Shown here in pieces: positions 41,151 to 47,090 of a stretch of 47,090 bases of DNA; position 1 is the stretch's first letter; each line of letters opens with the position of its first letter. The DNA lies in the NCBI GenBank assembly GCA_003249105.1, contig QBLT01000009.1:1-47090 (forward strand), in the 5' to 3' direction. Below the pieces are notes generated by a model. That model ran no database searches, had not been told where the DNA came from, and saw only the letters and a program-made list of their open reading frames with translations. The position numbers were made by a program, and so were the translations under genes. The DNA is from Leptolyngbya sp. (lineage in GTDB: Bacteria; Cyanobacteriota; Cyanobacteriia; Phormidesmidales; Phormidesmidaceae).

Positions 41151-41204
41151 CCTCTGCTGAGGGTAGAGAACCGACTCGTTTGAACCAGTAGTTTGCAGCA
41201 GAGG
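41151..41204. repeat. 9-bp inverted repeat in the accA upstream gap
   Basis: CCTCTGCTG (41151-41159) and CAGCAGAGG (41196-41204) are perfectly complementary with 36 nt between. The gap is 211 bp long, between accA and the DUF6208-like gene, and shows no gene. It may be part of the accA leader or a weak terminator for the upstream genes. Confidence 0.35.
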
Positions 41205-41254
41205 AACCTGATGCCGCCAAGGAGAGGTCTTAAACAAGATTTACGTTGCGGTGG

Positions 41255-42193
41255 CTAAGGGCTGGAGCGCAGAAACTTGACTAGAGGAGCGGCCATTCCC
41301 AGCATGTCTGGCATTTTGGGGTGGACCCGCAAAATGTAGACGCCCTGCTCGGTCATGGGGGCAGTGGTGTGATGGTCTTGGGTAATGGGGTACCAGTCGT
41401 AGGGAAAGCAGTCACGGCTGTAGAGGCTGAAATAGAGGCGGTGGGTGGCCAGCAAATCGGCGGGCAGGTCGATGGTGAGCTGCTCGCCGCGGTCAAGGGC
41501 CCCGTAGAAAAAGTGGGTTTCTGGGTTGGGTACCGGCAAAAAGGTGGATTTTACAAAGGAGCGGGGCAACCACTGCATCCAGCGCAGCAGGGGGTATACA
41601 TAGAAATTCAGCGCGCTGAACAGCAAGCCTCGGCGGGCGGCTAACCCACGGTAAAACTGGTTAAAGTCGGGCGGGGCCGATCGCGAATCCGAGGCCAGCG
41701 CCGGGGTGCCGTCTACGGCAATGGCGGGCAGCTGCACTGGGTTGCGCCAGTCGTAGTGGCGCAACCCCACCAGGTAGCGACCCGGTGGCAGCGCAATGGT
41801 GGCGGTATTTTGGTCAGGCGGCAGGGTGAGCGAGCTGATGCTGGTCAGGGTTTTGTAGCCCTTGAGGGTGTAGACCACGGCTGTCCAGGTGGGGGCCGAC
41901 TGCCAGAGCGATCGCACATCCAGCGTGATCTCAGACTGCACGGTGAAAGGCCCTGCGATCGCGATCAGCGAATGCAAATTCCACCGCGCCCGGCTCATGG
42001 TCCACAGCAGCTTGAGGGGCGACTTTAGAAAGTCTGCCGACACCACCTGCCAATCGGCCTCAACCTTCGTATCGGTGGGGTTATAGTAGCGGCTGATCAG
42101 CGTCAGGGTGCCCCTCACTACCCTCGAAAAGCCATAGGACATCAGCCCCAGGGGAATTTCCCACAGTAGGGCAATTGAGCGAGTTAAGGTCAT
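41255..42193 (-). CDS. DUF6208-like protein of unknown function next to the Ols-type synthase
   Basis: A 312-residue protein that I tentatively match to the cyanobacterial DUF6208 family. The N-terminus (SIALLWEIPLGLMSYGFSRVVRG) can form a membrane-associated helix. A beta-rich middle follows (residues 78-150: TVQSEITLDVRSLW, IALPPGRYLVGLRHYDW), then a hydrophobic stretch with YVYPLLRWMQWLP and a second beta part (YFSLYSRDCFPYDWYP, GVYILRVHPKMPD). No catalytic motif is evident. It lies 37 bp after the polyketide synthase gene on the same strand, so the two are probably one transcript. It may help the synthase or handle its hydrocarbon product at a membrane; that is inference from position only. 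Confidence 0.6.
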   Translation of the reverse strand: MTLTRSIALLWEIPLGLMSYGFSRVVRGTLTLISRYYNPTDTKVEADWQVVSADFLKSPLKLLWTMSRARWNLHSLIAIAGPFTVQSEITLDVRSLWQSAPTWTAVVYTLKGYKTLTSISSLTLPPDQNTATIALPPGRYLVGLRHYDWRNPVQLPAIAVDGTPALASDSRSAPPDFNQFYRGLAARRGLLFSALNFYVYPLLRWMQWLPRSFVKSTFLPVPNPETHFFYGALDRGEQLTIDLPADLLATHRLYFSLYSRDCFPYDWYPITQDHHTTAPMTEQGVYILRVHPKMPDMLGMAAPLVKFLRSSP

Positions 42194-42230
42194 GGATCAG
42201 GCTCCACTAGGGTGGTTGAGGGCTAGCTGC

Positions 42231-45200
42231 CTAGCCCTGGGGCGAGGAGCTGGCCAGCGCGATAACGTGGGCGAGGTCCCCAGGGGTTTCCAGGGGCAGG
42301 TCATGCCCTCCCGCTAGGGATACCCGCTCGGCCTGGGGAAGGTTCTCCTGCAAAAACGCCAGATCTTCGGGCCGATTAAACTGGCTGCTTTGACCAAATA
42401 CTACCGTGGTGGGCCGCTGAATTCCTCGCAAAATTTGGCCATAGCCCTGGCGATCGAGCAGACCACCGCTCATGCTTAAAGTTGTGCGGGTCTGCAATCG
42501 CGGATCGCCGCGCCACACCACGCCCCCCTCTACCGCCTGGGTCAGGCGCTGGGCCATCTGGTCAGCCACGGGCTGGGATAGATAGGGCTTCAGCGCCCGC
42601 AAACGCTCACTCGCCACCGCCACCGACGCCAGCACTACAGGGCTGGGTGTGGCTGCCAGGGCGTTGAGATGGGCCACCAGCTGGCTGGCAGGCTCTGGGG
42701 AGGAGCCTAGGCCGGGAACCACCGGCTCTACTAGCACCAACCGCTGCACCCGCTCAGGCCGCAGGCTGGTCAAGATCGCCCCCAACACGGCTCCCATGGA
42801 GTGCCCCACCAGCACAACGGGTTGGGTTCCCAGCGTTGCGGTCAGACTGTCGAGATCGCCGAGAAAATCGAGCAGTTGATAGCCGCCATCGGGACCCGCA
42901 TGGGCCGAGCGACCGTGGCCCCGCAGGTCGGGGGCGATGACATGATACCCCTGGTCAGCCAGGGTAGTCGCTACCCCATCCCAGGCCGCCCCGTGCTCTA
43001 AAATACCGTGGAGGCAGAGCACCAGTGGCCCATTGTCTGGCCCCCAGTGGCACAGGTAGCACTGGCGACCTCTGAGCAAAATTTCTTCCTCTCGCATTGC
43101 CCCCAGGGGCACGGAGTTGGTGGCTAGGGAAACTGACTTTGCTAAGACTTGAGCAGGGGCCACCGCCTGTTCCTGGGGTAGCGGATAGTCATACTGCGCC
43201 GCCAAAGTCTGGCTAGTGGTGCTCAGGCGGTGGGGCAGTTGAATGCCCTGCCAAATCTTGGCCAGATGAGCCTCAATCCGGCTGCGCTGACGGAAATTGG
43301 GGTCATCCACCGCCATCGATTGGGCCGTGATGCCGTCAGTCATGCGTAGCCCCTCGTAGGGGGTGAGCACCGCCGGGTCAAAGGGCAGGTCGAGAAAGGC
43401 GCAGAGCCCTCGCATCGCCGGTTCAGGATCGACGACCAGGTCTTCGTATCGCAGGGTGTAGTGCTGATCTGGATCTAGAGAGCCGACAAAGGTGCGAATG
43501 TTTTGGTTACAGGCCTGCCACACTTGCTCCGCCAGCCGATAGGGATCGTCGGGCTCCAGATCAAAGATTTTGTACATGCGGTTGTGCACAAAGGACTCGA
43601 TCACCGCGTAGGGATGGCGCACCAGGTGAATGTATTTGGCCCCCTCAAACATTTGCTCGGCCCGTTCTAGGGTTTCTAGACTGAGGCTGTAGGTAGGAGA
43701 TTTGTCGACCAACAGCCGTCCCTCGGCCATTTGCTGAAGCTTGTCATACACCGCTGGCACGGTGGTGTGGTGCTGTCGCCATTCGCTCAGCAGGGTCTCT
43801 GCCTGCTGAGCGTTCACCTGGAGCAGCTCCATCACGGCCCGCTGTAGGCCCTCTTGCAGGTAGCTATAGCCCAGGGCCGCTCCCTGAGCCTCTAGGGTGT
43901 TAAACGGCAGCAGGTGGAGCTCGGGGGGACAAAACAGCCCAGGATGGCCCGCTAGCATTACCCGCAGCAGGGTAGACCCCGACCGGGGAGCCGAGAGCAA
44001 AAAGACCATGGGCGGGTTGCGGCGCGTCGGTAGCGGTTCTAGTGGGGCCGGGGCCTGCCAGGGGCTCTTAGGCAACTCTGTGGCCGCTTCCTCTGAAGAC
44101 TCTTTGGGCACTAGACCAGGGCTAGACTCAACGCTGGCCGCAGGACGATGCACCCGTGCCAGTTCGCGCGCGATGTAGGCCGACAGCGCCGCTACCGTAG
44201 GATGGGCCAGCACCTCTCGGGGGTACAGCACCAAATCCAGGTCTTGCTTGCACAGGGCCAGCAGTTCTACGGTCATCAGCGAGTCGATGCCCAGGTCTAT
44301 CAGGGGGGTATCCAGCGGTACTGCCTCAGATAGCCCCATCACTGCCGCCACCTGAGCTTGCAAGTAGGCCTGCACGGTGGCGATCCGCTGGGCCTCGGGC
44401 TGGGCCAAAATCTGCTCTAAAGACGGCACAATCGCCTTAGCCCGGTCAGCATGCTCGCTCGACCGAGTCGGGGCAGTCATTTCCTCGGTAACAAAGGCTG
44501 AGACGATGGCCGGGGGGCGATCGCTGGGCAGATAGCGGAGCAGACGGGGCCAGTCTAGGCGGGCGATCGCTACCGTTGCCGGTGTTTTGGCCGCTAACAG
44601 TCGCCCCAGCCACTGCAAGCCCTCGGCGATCGCTAGGGGGGGCGTACCCCGCTGGGCCAGGGCCGTGGCACTCTGGCGGCTGGCCATCCCTGCCCCCTGC
44701 CAGGGGCCCCAGTTAATGCTGAGAGCCGGGAGCCCGCGCTGGCGGCGGTACTGAGCCAGCGCATCGAGCCCTGCGTTGGCGGCTCCGTAGTTGCCTTGGC
44801 CGGGGGAACCCAACACCGACGTAATCGAAGAGAACAGCACAAACCAGTCGAGGTCAAGGGTTTGGGTGAGCTGGTGCAGGTGCCAGGCTCCCTGAAGTTT
44901 ACTAGGCATCACCTGGTAGAACTGCTCAGTGGACTGGTTGGCCACAAAGCCATCTGCCAAGACACCCGCTGCGTGAAACACCCCTCGCAGCGGGGGCAAC
45001 TGTTGCTGAATGCGGTCGAGCAGGGTGGATAGGGCGGCGCGATCGCTCCCATCCACCGCCTCGACCCACACCGTAGCGCCAGCTTGGCGCAGGGGAGCCA
45101 GATTGTTCTCCACATCTAGATCGCTGCCCCGGCGGCCCGTGAGTACCAGGTGGCGGGCACCCTGCTCTACCAGCCAGCCAGCCAATTGTTGGCCCAGAGC

Positions 45201-47090
45201 GCCGGTACCGCCGGTAATCAAATAGGTTGCCTCCGCCTGGATAGACGGTGCTTCAGAGTCTGGGATTGCATCGGAGGGTACCGCTATTGTCTGTAGCCGG
45301 GGCACCCAGCGCTGCTGCTGGCGGAGCGCCACCTCATCTTCTTCTTGGGGGGTGATCACATGGGCCACCAGGTGGTCTAGCCAGGGGGCCAGGTGCTGCT
45401 CGGCAGCGGCAGCTTCTCCAGGTAAATCTACCAGGCCGCCCCAAAAATCGGGATGTTCTAGGCGCAAACTGCGCCCCAGGCCCCACAGCAATGCCTGGTG
45501 GGGAGAGGTGACGGCATCGGTGGTATCTACTGTCTGGGCACCCTGGGTCACTAGCCAAAGCTTGGGCTGAGCGAGGCCAGACTGGTGAGCCAGCGCTTTT
45601 ACCCAGTGCAGCACCGGCTCAGTTAGAGTCTGAGGGTCGAGATCGCCTTCACCGCCGACTGGAGCCAGCACCAGCAGGGTAGTAACAGCCTGGGGTTTTA
45701 ACGCCTCTAGGAGGGAGTGGAAGGGCTGGGCTGAGGTCAGCAAGACCTGGTAGTGGTCGGGCTGAAGGGTGGCAACGCGATCGCCCGCCGAGACCCGAAT
45801 TGGCGTAATTCCTCGCTTCTGTACGGCCTGGCTGAGGTCGGCCCACAGGGCATCGCTGGCCCCCCAGATTAGCCAGTGGTCTCCATCGGCACGAGGGGCG
45901 GGGGCGATCGCCTGGGGCTGCCAGGTCAGGCTATAGGCAGCACTGGGAACGGTCTCGGCAGCGCTATCGATCGCCGATGCTGTAGCAGTGCGGTTGGGCA
46001 ATGCCAGATCAATCCAGTAGCGCTGGCGCTGGAAGGGATAGGTGGGCAAGGAAAGCCACTGGCGCTGGTAGGGGCGATCGAAACTGGCCCAGTCGATGGC
46101 GAGTCCCATGCGATAAAGGTGGCCCAGGCTGGTGAGCAGGGTGTGCCAGTCGGCTTGCCCCCGGCGCAGGGAGGGCAGCCAGGTGTGGTGGCTGTGGGGC
46201 ACACAGCGCTTGCCCATCGCGCTGAGCACCGGATGGGGGCCAACTTCTAAGAACTGGGTATAGCCCGCCTGGTGCAGGGTAGCGATCGCATCGGCAAATC
46301 GCACGGGCTGTCGAACATGGCGTCGCCAGTAGCGGGCATCGAGGGGCAGGTTGGGGCCGACAAACTCCCCAGTCAGGTTAGAAACCAGGGGTATGGTTGG
46401 GGCGTGGAAGGAGATGCCCTGAGCACTTTGCTCAAACACATTGAGGATAGGATCCATCAAAGCCGAGTGGAAGGCATGGGACACCTGGAGGGGTTTGGTG
46501 CGAATGCCCTGGCCGTGGAGGTCTTCTACCACGGCATCTAGATCGCTCTGGAGCCCGGCAATAACGGTGTTGTCTGGCCCATTGAGGGTGGCTAAAGAAA
46601 CCGTGGGGGGGAGCACTGCCGCTACCGTGTCGGCATCGGCAAACACGGCCACCATGCCGCCGTTGGCGGGTAGGGTCTGCATCAGCCGCCCCCGCAGGGC
46701 CATCAACCGCAGGCCGTCTTCCAAGCTAAAGACGCCGGCCACGCAGGCGGCCACGTATTCTCCCACGCTATGCCCTACCACCGCCGCCGGACGAAGGCCC
46801 CAGGACAGCCACAGCTGGGCCAGAGCATATTCAAAGGCGAACAGAGCGGGCTGGGTGTAGCCGGTTTGGTGCAGGGGAGCCGTGGGTAAGTCTGCTTCAG
46901 AGCCATTTGCCCCAAACAAAAGACTCTGGAGTGACAGGTCTAGATAGGGTTGCAGCAGCTCATCGCAGAGGTCAATGGCGGCCTTAAACACAGGCTGGGT
47001 GTCGTAGAGCTGCCGACCCATGCCGACGTATTGAGAGCCCTGGCCGGTGAAGAGGAAGACGAGGCCGGGAGATGGGGGAGCGATGGGGGG
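42231..47090 (-). CDS. ols: Ols-type 1-alkene synthase (modular polyketide synthase), 3' part only
   Basis: The last 1619 residues of a larger protein; the frame is open to the window edge, entering at [12 protein letters not shown] of the AT domain. Numbers count from Met at 47021. AT: Ser85 (GHSVGEY) and HAFHS (182-186), a malonyl-CoA type. [10 protein letters not shown] (603-610), Lys708, Ser732, Tyr745, Asn749. ACP: Ser914 (GIDSLM). Sulfotransferase: PAPS-binding APRSGSTLL (1011-1019) and Arg1135-x7-Ser1143. Thioesterase: Ser1408 (GHSMG), Glu1432, His1573. This order is that of Ols and CurM, which sulfate a beta-hydroxyacyl chain, then hydrolyse, decarboxylate and expel sulfate to leave a terminal alkene. 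The loading (FAAL-ACP) and KS parts should lie beyond the edge. Confidence 0.9.
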   Translation of the reverse strand, partial: PPIAPPSPGLVFLFTGQGSQYVGMGRQLYDTQPVFKAAIDLCDELLQPYLDLSLQSLLFGANGSEADLPTAPLHQTGYTQPALFAFEYALAQLWLSWGLRPAAVVGHSVGEYVAACVAGVFSLEDGLRLMALRGRLMQTLPANGGMVAVFADADTVAAVLPPTVSLATLNGPDNTVIAGLQSDLDAVVEDLHGQGIRTKPLQVSHAFHSALMDPILNVFEQSAQGISFHAPTIPLVSNLTGEFVGPNLPLDARYWRRHVRQPVRFADAIATLHQAGYTQFLEVGPHPVLSAMGKRCVPHSHHTWLPSLRRGQADWHTLLTSLGHLYRMGLAIDWASFDRPYQRQWLSLPTYPFQRQRYWIDLALPNRTATASAIDSAAETVPSAAYSLTWQPQAIAPAPRADGDHWLIWGASDALWADLSQAVQKRGITPIRVSAGDRVATLQPDHYQVLLTSAQPFHSLLEALKPQAVTTLLVLAPVGGEGDLDPQTLTEPVLHWVKALAHQSGLAQPKLWLVTQGAQTVDTTDAVTSPHQALLWGLGRSLRLEHPDFWGGLVDLPGEAAAAEQHLAPWLDHLVAHVITPQEEDEVALRQQQRWVPRLQTIAVPSDAIPDSEAPSIQAEATYLITGGTGALGQQLAGWLVEQGARHLVLTGRRGSDLDVENNLAPLRQAGATVWVEAVDGSDRAALSTLLDRIQQQLPPLRGVFHAAGVLADGFVANQSTEQFYQVMPSKLQGAWHLHQLTQTLDLDWFVLFSSITSVLGSPGQGNYGAANAGLDALAQYRRQRGLPALSINWGPWQGAGMASRQSATALAQRGTPPLAIAEGLQWLGRLLAAKTPATVAIARLDWPRLLRYLPSDRPPAIVSAFVTEEMTAPTRSSEHADRAKAIVPSLEQILAQPEAQRIATVQAYLQAQVAAVMGLSEAVPLDTPLIDLGIDSLMTVELLALCKQDLDLVLYPREVLAHPTVAALSAYIARELARVHRPAASVESSPGLVPKESSEEAATELPKSPWQAPAPLEPLPTRRNPPMVFLLSAPRSGSTLLRVMLAGHPGLFCPPELHLLPFNTLEAQGAALGYSYLQEGLQRAVMELLQVNAQQAETLLSEWRQHHTTVPAVYDKLQQMAEGRLLVDKSPTYSLSLETLERAEQMFEGAKYIHLVRHPYAVIESFVHNRMYKIFDLEPDDPYRLAEQVWQACNQNIRTFVGSLDPDQHYTLRYEDLVVDPEPAMRGLCAFLDLPFDPAVLTPYEGLRMTDGITAQSMAVDDPNFRQRSRIEAHLAKIWQGIQLPHRLSTTSQTLAAQYDYPLPQEQAVAPAQVLAKSVSLATNSVPLGAMREEEILLRGRQCYLCHWGPDNGPLVLCLHGILEHGAAWDGVATTLADQGYHVIAPDLRGHGRSAHAGPDGGYQLLDFLGDLDSLTATLGTQPVVLVGHSMGAVLGAILTSLRPERVQRLVLVEPVVPGLGSSPEPASQLVAHLNALAATPSPVVLASVAVASERLRALKPYLSQPVADQMAQRLTQAVEGGVVWRGDPRLQTRTTLSMSGGLLDRQGYGQILRGIQRPTTVVFGQSSQFNRPEDLAFLQENLPQAERVSLAGGHDLPLETPGDLAHVIALASSSPQG

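Overview
This window comes from a cyanobacterium, most likely a filamentous Leptolyngbyaceae/Nodosilinea/Phormidium-type strain. The evidence is a phycobilisome core cluster (apcE, then apcA-apcB-apcC), a cyanobacterial-order ATP synthase operon (atp1-a-c-b'-b-delta-alpha-gamma, with beta and epsilon elsewhere), Ycf46 and Ycf35 homologues, a chloroplast-like tRNA-Glu, system II cytochrome c biogenesis genes (ccdA, ccs1), and many copies of the HIP1 palindrome GCGATCGC. The DNA is moderately GC-rich and densely coding. I see no insertion sequence, integrase, CRISPR array or rRNA. The genus is an inference.

Layout. 0.3-2.8 kb: a plus-strand cluster of a ribbon-helix-helix protein, the AAA ATPase Ycf46 and the DUF1257 protein Ycf35, closed by a strong terminator. 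2.9-5.2 kb: a CysQ/inositol-phosphatase-type enzyme, a Crp/Fnr regulator and a TerB-like protein whose ribosome site lies inside a long hairpin. 5.2-10.7 kb: nadA, an atypical OmpR-type response regulator, a stand-alone pseudo-receiver, a small unknown protein, nagA, a VOC protein and a DUF4278 membrane protein. 10.8-11.0 kb: tRNA-Glu(UUC). 11.5-15.5 kb: a 1313-residue calcineurin-like/5'-nucleotidase, choice-of-anchor I, DUF4114 protein. 15.8-16.8 kb: galE. 16.8-22.9 kb: the ATP synthase operon on the minus strand. 23.1-24.3 kb: a SAM methyltransferase. 24.8-30.0 kb: apcE and apcABC. 30.2-33.6 kb: ftsW, ccdA and ccs1. 33.6-35.4 kb: an AMIN-domain cell-wall amidase with two tiny reading frames after it. 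35.7-38.1 kb: a GH9 glycosidase with a lipobox. 38.2-41.0 kb: folE, an SDR oxidoreductase and accA. 41.3-47.1 kb: a DUF6208-like protein and the 3' part of a polyketide synthase that continues past the window edge.

Working together. Most of the window is core photosynthetic physiology: light harvesting (ApcE and ApcABC), ATP synthesis, c-type cytochrome maturation, cell division and wall turnover (FtsW, amidase), and cofactor supply (NadA, FolE). AccA supplies malonyl-CoA for fatty acids and, indirectly, for the terminal polyketide synthase. That synthase has the order AT-KR-ACP-sulfotransferase-thioesterase, which is diagnostic of Ols, the cyanobacterial 1-alkene synthase related to CurM. 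The strain is therefore predicted to make terminal olefins.

Most unusual points: the Ols-type synthase with a CurM-like Ser/Glu/His thioesterase and an adjacent unknown protein; an SD-sequestering hairpin before the TerB-like gene; an atypical response regulator divergent from a pseudo-receiver; an ApcE with four linker repeats, predicting a five-cylinder phycobilisome core; repeated GTTACRAA motifs before both apc transcription units; and two overlapping tiny reading frames tucked between amiC and ccs1. All family assignments were made by eye from motifs; no database search was run.
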